Below the pieces are notes generated by a model. That model worked only from the letters and a program-made list of their open reading frames with translations. It did no database searches and was not told the DNA's origin. From an uncultured Bacteroidota bacterium (lineage in GTDB: Bacteria; Bacteroidota; Bacteroidia; Chitinophagales; Chitinophagaceae), in assembly GCA_903882805.1 (NCBI GenBank), contig CAIRYK010000078.1, positions 1 through 64,000 of the forward strand: DNA of 64,000 nucleotides. Reading direction: 5' to 3'. The number at the start of each line of letters is the position of its first letter. Within the stretch, counting starts at the first letter, position 1. Positions 45,158 through 53,885 of the stretch are shown here, piece by piece. The position numbers and the translations under genes were made by a program.

Positions 45158-45652
45158 ATGGATTTGCTGACCCCGGAACTCGGTTTATTCTTTTGGACGC
45201 TCATAGCGTTTCTTGCAGTTTTCTTTATTCTGCGCAAATTTGCGTGGCAACCAATCCTTAGCTCGCTGGGCGACCGTGAGAAAGGTATTGCAGATAGCAT
45301 AGCTACAGCAGAACGCGTAAAAGGCGAAATGAGCCAACTGAAAGCAGAAAACGAAAAACTGCTTGCACAAGCCCGCGAAGAACGCACTACTATGCTTAAA
45401 GAAGCTAAGGAGATGAAAGATCGTATCATTAACGAAGCGAAAGAACAAGCCAAAACTGAAGCCAACAAAATAATCGTAGACGCTCAGCAGCAGATACAGC
45501 AGCAGAAGATGGCGGCTATGACCGAAGTGAAAAACGAAATAGGCAGCCTGGCTGTAGAAGTAGCCGGCAGAATATTGCGTCAGCAATTGAATGCAAAAGA
45601 CGGTCAGGAAATGTACATGAAAATGTTGGCCGACGATATTAAACTGAACTAA
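45158..45652 (+). CDS. atpF: ATP synthase F0 subunit b
   Basis: A 164-residue peripheral-stalk subunit: one N-terminal membrane helix (about 8-28) followed by a long charged coiled coil (about 50-130) and a short C-terminal delta-binding part. Position between atpE and atpH confirms it. Confidence 0.95.
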   Translation: MDLLTPELGLFFWTLIAFLAVFFILRKFAWQPILSSLGDREKGIADSIATAERVKGEMSQLKAENEKLLAQAREERTTMLKEAKEMKDRIINEAKEQAKTEANKIIVDAQQQIQQQKMAAMTEVKNEIGSLAVEVAGRILRQQLNAKDGQEMYMKMLADDIKLN

Positions 45653-45714
45653 GCATTAATGTAGCCGTAGCGCTTGTAGCTGCGGTGTATAATAATCATA
45701 TTTTTAAACACAAG

Positions 45715-45741
45715 ACTTTTGCCTGCCCGGCAGGCAAAAGT
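45715..45741. repeat. Perfect palindrome between atpF and atpH
   Basis: ACTTTTGCCTGCC (45715-45727), one C, then GGCAGGCAAAAGT (45729-45741): 13-base perfect arms inside an operon, 16 bases before the atpH ATG. There is no T tail, so it is not a normal terminator. It may be an mRNA processing or stability element. Confidence 0.75.
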
Positions 45742-45757
45742 GGAGAAGAGAATAATT

Positions 45758-46321
45758 ATGCAAAATCCCCGTCTCGCCGCGCGTTATGCCAAATCACTGC
45801 TGGATCTGGCTGTTGAAAGAAACTGCCTGGAAGCCGTGCTTGAGGATGTGAAGCTGTTGCATGCAATTTGCCAGCAAAGCCCCGAATTTGAGGTTATGCT
45901 GCGCAGCCCTGTAATAAGCGGCGATAAGAAGTTGAATGTATTGAAGCTGGTATTGGAGAAATACAACATCAACCTGCTGACCAACGCATTTATAACACTG
46001 CTGGTAAACAAAGGCAGAGAAGCCAATCTGTACCAGATGACCACTGCATTTGTAGCTCAGTATAACACACTGAAGCGCATACGCACAGTAAAACTGACTA
46101 CAGCAGCTCCTATGGGCGAAGCGGTAAGAAACAGTATAGTAAAAAAGATAGCCGGATACATGCCCGACGATACCGTGGACATGAAAACGGAAATAGATGA
46201 AAGCCTGATAGGCGGTTTTGTGCTGGAAGTAGAAGATAAACTGTATGATGCCAGCGTAAAGAAAAGCCTGAACGACATTCGCGCTAAACTGGTAGATCAC
46301 AGCTACGAAAGCAAATTATAA
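45758..46321 (+). CDS. atpH: ATP synthase F1 subunit delta
   Basis: A 187-residue delta subunit linking F1 to the b stalk: N-terminal six-helix domain (ARYAKSLLDLAVERN at the start) and C-terminal GGFVLEVEDKLYDASVKKSL, the usual signature. ATG 45758 replaces an upstream start because family members begin here. Confidence 0.95.
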   Translation: MQNPRLAARYAKSLLDLAVERNCLEAVLEDVKLLHAICQQSPEFEVMLRSPVISGDKKLNVLKLVLEKYNINLLTNAFITLLVNKGREANLYQMTTAFVAQYNTLKRIRTVKLTTAAPMGEAVRNSIVKKIAGYMPDDTVDMKTEIDESLIGGFVLEVEDKLYDASVKKSLNDIRAKLVDHSYESKL

Positions 46322-46390
46322 TACAACAACCGGTAGCCGATGCTGCCGGAGATTATTGAAACAGAGTATTAACTTTTGAATTTATAAAAT

Positions 46391-47971
46391 ATGGTTGACA
46401 TTAAACCGGATGAGATATCGGCGATATTGCGCCAGCAACTTAGCCATGTAGATGGCGCTGCAAGCCTCGAAGAGGTAGGTACCGTATTGCAGATAGGCGA
46501 TGGTATCGCCCGCATATATGGCCTTAACAGCGTTCGCCAGGGCGAGCTTGTTGAGTTTACAAATGGCGTTAAAGCCATAGCCCTTAACCTCGAAGAGGAC
46601 AATGTGGGCGTGGTATTGATGGGCGATTATATGTCCATTCGCGAAGGCGACAAAGTAAAGCGCACCAACCAGATCGCATCTATTAAGGTAGGCGATGGCA
46701 TGGTAGGCCGTGTGGTAAACACACTGGGCGAAGCCATAGATGGTAAAGGTCCTATAAAAGGCGAACTGTATGAAATGCCGCTGGAGCGTAAAGCGCCGGG
46801 CGTTATCTTCCGCGAGCCGGTAAAAGAGCCGCTGCAAACAGGTATTAAGGCGATTGATGCGATGATTCCAATAGGACGCGGACAGCGTGAGTTGGTTATC
46901 GGCGACCGTCAGACTGGTAAAACTGCGATCTGTATAGATACCATCATCAACCAAAAAGAGTTTTTCGCTGCAGGCAAGCCTGTATATTGTATATATGTTG
47001 CTATCGGCCAGAAAGCATCTACTGTTGCGGGTGTAATGCGCGTATTGGAAGACAACGGCGCTATGGCATATACAACCATAGTAGCGGCTTCAGCTTCTGA
47101 ACCAGCTCCGTTGCAGTTCTTCGCTCCGTTTGCGGGCGCTGCAATAGGCGAGTTCTTCCGCGATACAGGCCGTCCGGCTCTGGTTATTTATGATGACCTT
47201 TCTAAGCAGGCTGTGGCTTACCGTGAGGTGTCACTGCTGTTGCGCCGTCCTCCGGGCCGCGAAGCTTATCCCGGCGACGTATTCTACTTGCATAGCCGCT
47301 TGCTGGAACGCGCTGCGAAGATCATCAACAACAACGATGTAGCTAAGCAAATGAACGACCTTCCGGAAAGCATCAGACACCTGGTAAAAGGCGGCGGTTC
47401 GCTTACAGCGCTTCCAATCATTGAAACACAAGCGGGCGACGTATCGGCATATATCCCTACAAACGTGATCTCGATCACCGATGGTCAGATATTCCTTGAG
47501 TCGAACCTGTTTAACTCTGGTATCCGTCCTGCGATCAACGTGGGTATCTCTGTAAGCCGAGTAGGTGGTAACGCACAGATCAAATCGATGAAGAAAGTAG
47601 CGGGTACGCTGAAACTGGACCAGGCGCTTTACCGAGAAATGGAAGCGTTCTCTAAATTCGGCGGCGACCTCGACGCAGCTACAAAAACCATTATCGATAA
47701 AGGTAGCCGTAACGTGGAAGTGTTGAAGCAGCTACAGTTTAACCCATATAGCGTAGAAAAGCAGGTTGCAATCATCTACTTGGGTACAAACAACCTGATG
47801 AGAGAGGTTCCGGTTAAAAACATCAGAGCATTTGAAGAAATGTTCCTGTTGCAAATGGAGCAGAAACATAGCGATGTACTGAAAGAGTTTAAGAAAGGAA
47901 ATCTGCCTGAAGATGGTTTGAAAAAACTCGTTGCTCTTGCAGAAGAACTCATCCCACAGTTTAAGAAGTAA
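46391..47971 (+). CDS. atpA: ATP synthase F1 subunit alpha
   Basis: A 526-residue non-catalytic nucleotide-binding subunit with Walker [11 protein letters not shown] (about 170-179) and the alpha-typical [14 protein letters not shown]. Last gene of this operon segment; a hairpin follows. The gamma gene that normally follows atpA is 8.3 kb away in this genome. Confidence 0.97.
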   Translation: MVDIKPDEISAILRQQLSHVDGAASLEEVGTVLQIGDGIARIYGLNSVRQGELVEFTNGVKAIALNLEEDNVGVVLMGDYMSIREGDKVKRTNQIASIKVGDGMVGRVVNTLGEAIDGKGPIKGELYEMPLERKAPGVIFREPVKEPLQTGIKAIDAMIPIGRGQRELVIGDRQTGKTAICIDTIINQKEFFAAGKPVYCIYVAIGQKASTVAGVMRVLEDNGAMAYTTIVAASASEPAPLQFFAPFAGAAIGEFFRDTGRPALVIYDDLSKQAVAYREVSLLLRRPPGREAYPGDVFYLHSRLLERAAKIINNNDVAKQMNDLPESIRHLVKGGGSLTALPIIETQAGDVSAYIPTNVISITDGQIFLESNLFNSGIRPAINVGISVSRVGGNAQIKSMKKVAGTLKLDQALYREMEAFSKFGGDLDAATKTIIDKGSRNVEVLKQLQFNPYSVEKQVAIIYLGTNNLMREVPVKNIRAFEEMFLLQMEQKHSDVLKEFKKGNLPEDGLKKLVALAEELIPQFKK

Positions 47972-47990
47972 TTAATATTGCAGATATAAG

Positions 47991-48019
47991 TAAGCCCCTG
48001 CCAATTCGGCGGGGGCTTA
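47991..48019 (+). terminator. Terminator hairpin after atpA
   Basis: TAAGCCCCTGCC with GGCGGGGGCTTA (one T-G wobble), AATTC loop, 20 bases past the stop. The tail (TTGCGTTTTG) is only moderately T-rich. It ends the atpBEFHA transcript before the convergent hemW gene. Confidence 0.8.
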
Positions 48020-48149
48020 TTGCGTTTTGTAGTTGTTTGTTGAAATTACGGTGCGCCTTAGTTTTTGTTTGCCAACAAGGATAGATGTAACGGGTGAATT
48101 GCCGCTTTCTTGTCTTTAAATCTCATTGCAAACCCAAACCCAATCCAGA

Positions 48150-49337
48150 TCAATCCACCACAAACAATTCTGAAGCAATCCTATCCGCAAACAGTTTGCC
48201 TTTATTGGTAAGGGTTAGAAGGCGGTCCGTTTGTGTAACCCACTTTTTCTCCTGAAATATGTGGATGTCTTTTTCTATTTGCTGGTCGTAGCCGCCGCCC
48301 CATTCTGTTGCAACTTTGTCAAGGTCCAGTCCCCACATTGTGCGCAGCGACGTCATGATATATTCATTTAGGTGTTCGGTGGGTTTCAGTCGTTCTTCTT
48401 CGTAGAGCAACTTGCCTTTTTCCAGTATGCTTTGTGTGTATTGTATATTGTGGGCTATGTTCCAGCGGCGAGCTGTTCCGTTGAACGAATGGGCTGATGG
48501 CCCTATACCCAGGTACGACAGGCCGCGCCAATAGTTGGTATTGTGCACCGCATAAGAGCCAGGTAACGCCAGATTCGATATTTCGTAATGCTCGTATCCA
48601 AGTTCAGGGGCTTTATCCATCAGTATTTCAAACTGGGTTGCTGTTTGAGCTGCATCTACCGGCGCTGCTTTTTGCGCAGTTATGGCGTGGCTGAGCGCGG
48701 TTTTATCTTCCACGGTAAGTGCATATGCCGAAAAGTGTTGCACACCCAGCTCAGCTGCAGTACTCAAGGCGCGTTTCCAGTCGGCATTACTTAGTCCGGG
48801 TATACCATAAATAAGGTCTATACTCAGGTTGGTAAAGCCTGTATCCTGCGCTGCCTTTATTGCGTAGTCGGCCTCGCTGGCATTGTGGGCGCGCTTCATA
48901 TAGGTCAGGTCTTCGTCGCGAAACGATTGCACGCCAATGCTGAAGCGGCTGACAGGAGTAGACCGCAACGATTGCAGGTAGCGTTTATTCAGATCATCCG
49001 GGTTGGCTTCGAGCGTACACTCCTTTAGCGTACCTACCGGGTAATACTGATATATGGTGTCGAAAATTTTGTTTATTTCGTCGGCAGTGAGTAGCGATGG
49101 GGTGCCGCCACCCAGGTAAATGGTTTCTATTTCGGCCCCATTGAGGTAGTCGCGCTGCATCTTTATTTCTTGTAGCATAGCTGCGAGCAATTCATCTTTA
49201 TACTTCAGCGATGTAGAGAAATGAAAATTGCAATACACGCACGCCTGCTTGCAAAAAGGGATGTGCAGGTATATGCCTGCCTTTGCAATACTGCTTGCTG
49301 CAGATGGTGTATTTTTGTTAAAATCCAGATTTTGCAT
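48150..49337 (-). CDS. hemW: HemW-like radical SAM protein
   Basis: A 395-residue radical SAM enzyme. The cluster motif is FCKQACVYCNFHF (C-x3-C-x2-C), followed by YLGGGTPSLL and the late HemW domain. Family members are heme chaperones, often misannotated as oxygen-independent coproporphyrinogen oxidase. ATG 49337 is chosen because a -7 box (TACCTTTG, 49344-49351 minus) lies seven bases upstream. Convergent with atpA. Confidence 0.92.
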   Translation of the reverse strand: MQNLDFNKNTPSAASSIAKAGIYLHIPFCKQACVYCNFHFSTSLKYKDELLAAMLQEIKMQRDYLNGAEIETIYLGGGTPSLLTADEINKIFDTIYQYYPVGTLKECTLEANPDDLNKRYLQSLRSTPVSRFSIGVQSFRDEDLTYMKRAHNASEADYAIKAAQDTGFTNLSIDLIYGIPGLSNADWKRALSTAAELGVQHFSAYALTVEDKTALSHAITAQKAAPVDAAQTATQFEILMDKAPELGYEHYEISNLALPGSYAVHNTNYWRGLSYLGIGPSAHSFNGTARRWNIAHNIQYTQSILEKGKLLYEEERLKPTEHLNEYIMTSLRTMWGLDLDKVATEWGGGYDQQIEKDIHIFQEKKWVTQTDRLLTLTNKGKLFADRIASELFVVD

Positions 49338-49343
49338 GGGGCG

Positions 49344-49351
49344 CAAAGGTA
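49344..49351 (-). promoter_or_regulatory. -7 promoter box of hemW
   Basis: TACCTTTG on the minus strand, exact TAnnTTTG, followed after six bases by ATG 49337. Decides the start. Confidence 0.55.
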
Positions 49352-49525
49352 ACGGAATAGACAATGGCTGAATACTGAAAAAATCTATTTAAGCAGCGAA
49401 AGCCAACCTAAAAGAGCCTAAAAGCGGCATTTACAATGCTATATTTGAAAATTTTAACAACTTTTCTTGGATTTTCAAGGTATTATTCATTAATTTTAGT
49501 GCTCACCTAATCAAATTGTAGCGAT

Positions 49526-50002
49526 ATGTTAATAATTAATAGGTTGATCCGAAGTGAAATTCTGGTTGTTTTGCTGCTTATTTCCAGCTTCTCTGTCAGC
49601 GCACAAAACACCACCTACATCAACAATCACAAAATATTTGCCGCAGTTTTATCAGAAGCATACGGAATACCTTCATCTATTATACTTGCAGTGGCAATAG
49701 TAGAGTCGGCATCGGGTAGGGCTGCTACTGCCAAGGTTTTGAACAACCACTTTGGCATAGTAGGTAAAAACGAAATAGTTAATAACCGTGGGCACAAAAG
49801 CCGGTATAAGCAGTACCAAAACGAACTATTTTCTTACATAGATTTTTGCCGCACCATATCGCACAAGCGTTTTTACAACAATCTGAAAGACAAAGAAGAT
49901 GCGAAGGCCTGGGCAAAAGCCATAAGCAAAGCAGGATATGCGGAAGATCCCGAAATATGGGAAAAAAGAATATTGGGGGCCATTTATTCTAATGGGCTGT
50001 AA
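49526..50002 (+). CDS. Glucosaminidase-domain peptidoglycan hydrolase
   Basis: A 158-residue exported enzyme: signal peptide (about 1-26, ending VSAQ), then a glucosaminidase domain (FlgJ/GH73 type) with catalytic Glu in VAIVESASGRA (about 58-66) and NNHFGIVGKNE and the Y-x-S/D-Y motif (FSYIDFCRTI). It should cut the glycan chain of peptidoglycan. It lies 44 bases before the SGNH hydrolase gene, so it heads an envelope gene cluster. Confidence 0.85.
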   Translation: MLIINRLIRSEILVVLLLISSFSVSAQNTTYINNHKIFAAVLSEAYGIPSSIILAVAIVESASGRAATAKVLNNHFGIVGKNEIVNNRGHKSRYKQYQNELFSYIDFCRTISHKRFYNNLKDKEDAKAWAKAISKAGYAEDPEIWEKRILGAIYSNGL

Positions 50003-50046
50003 TATTCCCTATTTTTGCTGGCTGCCAAAAGGTCTCCATCCCGTTT

Positions 50047-51909
50047 ATGAATCATAATAAGAATGTAGTAGTGTTCACACTCCTGACTACATTCCTTCTA
50101 TTCTTATATTCTTACGTCGCCACCATTGCGCACACCAATTTTTTGGGTCTTAACAATGTAAGCATACTTTCTGATATACTTACCGAGCGCACAGACAGCA
50201 TTTTGCAGGCTGCAGCAGCTATGCCAGAAGACACTGCTGCCAAAAAGAAGGATAAGCCAGCAGACAAGCCGCTGGCATCTACGGTAAAGGGCGAAAAAGA
50301 CCTGACACTATATACGCTACCCAAAACAATTGTAAATTTCAGCACAGATACCGCGCTACCAGCGCTGCCCGACCTGATGCAGAAAATGCTGGCTATAAAG
50401 CGGAACAAGAAAGGTAAGGTTCGTATAGCCTGGTTTGGCGATAGTATGATAGAGGGCGACCTACTCTCGCAAACCTTTCGTCGCCGCATGCAGCAGTACT
50501 TTGGCGCTTATGGCGTAGGCTTTGTATCGGCTACATCGGTAACCGCCGGTTTCCGCACTACGGTAGCGCATAAATGGAAAGGCGACTGGAAGGAAGAGAG
50601 CTTTAAGACCAAAGACCTTAGTGTGCCGCTGTTTTTATCAGGGCATACTTTTTTTACCGGAAATGGCGAGCTTGAGTTGAAAGACATGACCTTTAAAGAC
50701 ACTACCCAACAGATTGAGAAAGCCCTGCTTTGCGGTCCTGTGCACGGGGGCATGGTCAATATTACCGTAAATGGGCAACAACGCCAATACAAGGCAGACA
50801 AACCGCTGAACAGACTGACGCTGGATACAAGCGCCAGCCACAATATAAGCATAGGCATACGCAACGACAAGCTACCGGTATATGGCGTATCATTAGAGCC
50901 CCAGTCGGGTGTAGTTGTCGACAATTTCTCGTTTAGGGGCATCACCGGTCTTGAGCTGGGTAAGCTGGATACCAACTTCCTTAAAAGCCTGGAAAACGAA
51001 AACTTCTACGATCTGGTAATTTTGGAATACGGCGCCAACCTTATGTTTCGCCCCGACGATGTAGACTATTCGTGGTACCAAAAACATATACTGCCTGTGG
51101 TGCGCAAATTACAGAAAGCTATGCCGCATACAGAGTTTTTGATAGTAAGCACTGCCGATAGGGCCTTCTTGTATGGCGACAAGTGGAAATCGGCAACCGG
51201 TATAGAAAATCTGGTTAAAATTCAGGCTACGCTTGCTTACAACAACAACGCTGCCTTTTACAATATGTATGCCAGTATGGGCGGAGCTGGCACTATAGTC
51301 AGTTGGGCCGATGCAACTCCGCCGCTGGCTAACAAAGATTATATACATCCCAACCACAAGGGCGCTGAAACGCTGGGCAATATGCTGTTTGATGCGTTTA
51401 TAAAAGATTTTCAGAAACTCAGGGGCGCCCCGGCTCCGCCGCCGCCCCCAGCGCCGAAGGCCGCCGGCCCTACTGCAATAGATAGCGCATACACCGTTAC
51501 AACCTGCAATACCATTGTAGACAAAAAGAGTAATCTGGAATGGTATATAGCCGACGACAAAGACTATACCTGGACTGAAGCCAAAGAATGGGCGGAGCAT
51601 CTGCAAGTATGTAATGGCGGTTGGGGGTTGCCGTCGGCAGCGCAACTGCTGAGCCTGCACAAACCTGCGCTGCGCGCGGGCAAGGGCGTGATTATTAATG
51701 GTCAAAAGTTTTACGCGCGCATGAGCCCGGTGTTTGGGCGAATAGGGCATAGCTCTTGGGTGTGGACAAAAGAAAATATAGATGAAGCAAATGCAAATAC
51801 CGTAAACCTGAATCAAGGATTAAAAGCGCTTTCCCCTAAAAAAGCTGCCAGCTACCCTATAAGGGCATTTGCAGTGCGGAAACTCAACGCCCCAAAACCT
51901 GGTTTATAA
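50047..51909 (+). CDS. SGNH/GDSL hydrolase with C-terminal DUF1566-like domain
   Basis: A 620-residue exported protein. N-terminal membrane helix (about 9-28), then a region of about 95 residues, then an SGNH domain: block I AWFGDSMIEGDLL (Ser near 137), a late block with YIHPNHKGAETLG (Asp/His catalytic pair near 438). A Pro/Ala linker (APAPPPPPAPKAAG) leads to a C-terminal domain of about 120 residues (NTIVDKKSNLEWYIADD ... SYPIRAFAVRKL) resembling DUF1566/Lcl C-terminal domains. SGNH esterases next to an MBOAT protein commonly add or remove acetyl groups on envelope polymers. 50 bases before the MBOAT gene. Confidence 0.8.
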   Translation: MNHNKNVVVFTLLTTFLLFLYSYVATIAHTNFLGLNNVSILSDILTERTDSILQAAAAMPEDTAAKKKDKPADKPLASTVKGEKDLTLYTLPKTIVNFSTDTALPALPDLMQKMLAIKRNKKGKVRIAWFGDSMIEGDLLSQTFRRRMQQYFGAYGVGFVSATSVTAGFRTTVAHKWKGDWKEESFKTKDLSVPLFLSGHTFFTGNGELELKDMTFKDTTQQIEKALLCGPVHGGMVNITVNGQQRQYKADKPLNRLTLDTSASHNISIGIRNDKLPVYGVSLEPQSGVVVDNFSFRGITGLELGKLDTNFLKSLENENFYDLVILEYGANLMFRPDDVDYSWYQKHILPVVRKLQKAMPHTEFLIVSTADRAFLYGDKWKSATGIENLVKIQATLAYNNNAAFYNMYASMGGAGTIVSWADATPPLANKDYIHPNHKGAETLGNMLFDAFIKDFQKLRGAPAPPPPPAPKAAGPTAIDSAYTVTTCNTIVDKKSNLEWYIADDKDYTWTEAKEWAEHLQVCNGGWGLPSAAQLLSLHKPALRAGKGVIINGQKFYARMSPVFGRIGHSSWVWTKENIDEANANTVNLNQGLKALSPKKAASYPIRAFAVRKLNAPKPGL

Positions 51910-51959
51910 AACATGAGCTACTATCAGTTGTACTAAAAATATTTTTCGGTTAAGCATAT

Positions 51960-53447
51960 ATGCCAGATTTTAATTTAGCGGGTTTTCTGCATCAGTTTGT
52001 TTACGACGCCAGCAATCCGTTGTTATTCAATAATGGTTTTTTCGTTTATTTTTTTGCGGCTTTTATTAGTCTGTACTATGCGTTCAGAAACAATAATATG
52101 GCCCGTAGCTACATTGTTTCTATATTTTCTCTATACTTTTTTTATAAGGCCAGCGGCTACTTTGTTGGGCTGGTATTGGTAGCGGCTGTTGCCGACTATG
52201 CCTTATCGAACCTGATATACCGGCAACAAGATAAACGTAAAAAACAATGGCTGCTGGCATTTAGTATCATCATCAATCTGGGTCTGCTGTTCTACTTTAA
52301 GTACACCAATTTTTTCATAGCATTCAGCAATCAGGCGTTCAATACCGGTATTAATCCACTCAATATACTGCTGCCGGTAGGTATTTCGTTTTATACATTC
52401 GAGAACCTTAGCTATACCATAGATGTGTATCGCGGCGAGTTTGAGCCCGAGAAAAAGTTCATCAACTATCTGCTTTTCCTGTCGTTTTTCCCAAAGTTGG
52501 TGATGGGCCCTATAGTACGCGCCAAAGACTTTATACCACAACTGCACAAGCCGTACGTGCTGAAGCAGGATGACTTTGCCAAAGGATTTTACCTTATAGT
52601 CTCGGGCTTGTTCAAAAAACTGGTCATATCAGATTATATAACCCTGAACCTCGTCAACTACATCTTCGACGACCCGCTAAGACATACCGGACTTGAATGC
52701 CTAATGGCGTTGTTTGCTTATGCAATAGTTATTTATTGCGACTTCAGCGGCTACAGCGATGTGGCTATAGGTATAGCCAAGTGGCTGGGTATAACCATAC
52801 CTCCCAACTTTCTGTCGCCCTACCAGAGCAAGACTATTACAGAGTTCTGGCGCAGGTGGCACATATCGTTGTCCAGCTGGCTCAAAGATTATCTGTATAT
52901 CTTTTGGTTGGGCGGCAACCGCAAAGGGCGCATACGCACCTATGTCAATCTGTTTATTACTATGCTGCTGGGCGGCTTGTGGCATGGCCACGAGTGGAAC
53001 TTTGTGATATGGGGCGCTCTGCATGGCATCGCCTTGGCCATACACAAACTGTGGATGGAATATGCCAAAGGATTTATAGCCAGATACGATGAAAGCAGGG
53101 TGTACAATGCCTTGGCACAATTGCTCACCTTCCTGTTTGTATGCTTCTGCTGGATATTCTTTAAGGCCCTCACCTTCGATGCCGCTATTGGTATGATTCA
53201 CCAGATAGGTACAAACCTCTCGCTGTCGGTTTGGCCGGAGTTCTTCAATAATTATCACAATGTTATTTACCTCATGCTGTTGGGCTATGCACTGCACCTG
53301 ATACCAGACAATCTCCCCGATCGCATTATGCCCCGGGTGCAGAAAGCCCCCATGGTGGCCTATGTGCTGGTGTTCTTTGTGTTTTTGGTAGTGTATGCGC
53401 AGTTCAAATCGAGCGTGCCGGTAATGCCTATTTATTTGCAGTTTTAG
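51960..53447 (+). CDS. MBOAT-family O-acyltransferase (AlgI/DltB/PatA-like)
   Basis: A 495-residue membrane protein with about eleven helices. The MBOAT catalytic His is in MLLGGLWHGHEWNFVIWGAL (about 340-359), with upstream FPKLVMGPIVRAKDF and FWRRWHISLSSWLKDYL, all standard AlgI/DltB/PatA motifs. It moves acyl (usually acetyl) groups across the membrane to an envelope polymer. The neighbours (glucosaminidase, two SGNH proteins) suggest peptidoglycan or exopolysaccharide O-acetylation. The polymer is inference. Confidence 0.88.
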   Translation: MPDFNLAGFLHQFVYDASNPLLFNNGFFVYFFAAFISLYYAFRNNNMARSYIVSIFSLYFFYKASGYFVGLVLVAAVADYALSNLIYRQQDKRKKQWLLAFSIIINLGLLFYFKYTNFFIAFSNQAFNTGINPLNILLPVGISFYTFENLSYTIDVYRGEFEPEKKFINYLLFLSFFPKLVMGPIVRAKDFIPQLHKPYVLKQDDFAKGFYLIVSGLFKKLVISDYITLNLVNYIFDDPLRHTGLECLMALFAYAIVIYCDFSGYSDVAIGIAKWLGITIPPNFLSPYQSKTITEFWRRWHISLSSWLKDYLYIFWLGGNRKGRIRTYVNLFITMLLGGLWHGHEWNFVIWGALHGIALAIHKLWMEYAKGFIARYDESRVYNALAQLLTFLFVCFCWIFFKALTFDAAIGMIHQIGTNLSLSVWPEFFNNYHNVIYLMLLGYALHLIPDNLPDRIMPRVQKAPMVAYVLVFFVFLVVYAQFKSSVPVMPIYLQF

Positions 53448-53885
53448 AGGAGCCGTTTCGTCCGTTGACTAGTTAAATCAATTGTATTTCATAAATCGGC
53501 AAGCTATTATTGAAAATTTGTCACTCAATTTGATTGTAATTCGTACTTAGCCCGATAGGGCTAAACTGAGAGTAGCCGGAGGTGAAGTCTCCGGTATAAA
53601 GGAAAATGAGGTCCAACTCTGAAAGAGTTGAATGTACTATTTTATACTACAAATCCATATTACCTGTTCACATTCAACCCATTCTGGGTTGGAGTGTTTG
53701 AAATTCCTAACCTCGGGATACTCCCGGGGCTACGCATGTTAAAGCCCATTCGGGCTTTTCCTCAGCAAAGCAATAGCAATCTATCTCGATTGTATTTGAA
53801 GGACATATAAACGCTTGTTAGTGTACCAATGTATGCCGAAAAATGAACACTAATTGGTATTAATCATGTTGGCTCTAAGTAGTCC
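53448..53885. other. Convergent intergenic region with a hairpin array
   Basis: 438 bases between the MBOAT gene and a minus-strand SGNH gene, holding the six-hairpin repeat at 53547-53759. A 60-codon open frame across it (53628-53810) is only the translation of the hairpins. Confidence 0.6.
53547..53759. repeat. Array of six consecutive stem-loops
   Basis: Hairpins in order: TTAGCCC/GGGCTAA (53547-53564), CCGGAG/CTCCGG (53576-53594), CAACTCT/AGAGTTG (53614-53630), CAACCC/GGGTTG (53675-53691), CCTCGGGA/TCCCGGGG (53711-53729), AAAGCCC/GGGCTTT (53741-53758). Stems are 6-8 bp with loops of 3-7 bases. This fits the hairpin-rich intergenic repeats seen in other Bacteroidota chromosomes. Purpose unknown. 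The last hairpin is followed by TTTTC and could end the MBOAT transcript. Confidence 0.8.

Noticed and set aside
53628-53810. 60-codon open frame in the hairpin array
   Set aside because: It only translates the stem-loops; no start signal and repeated structure explains it.
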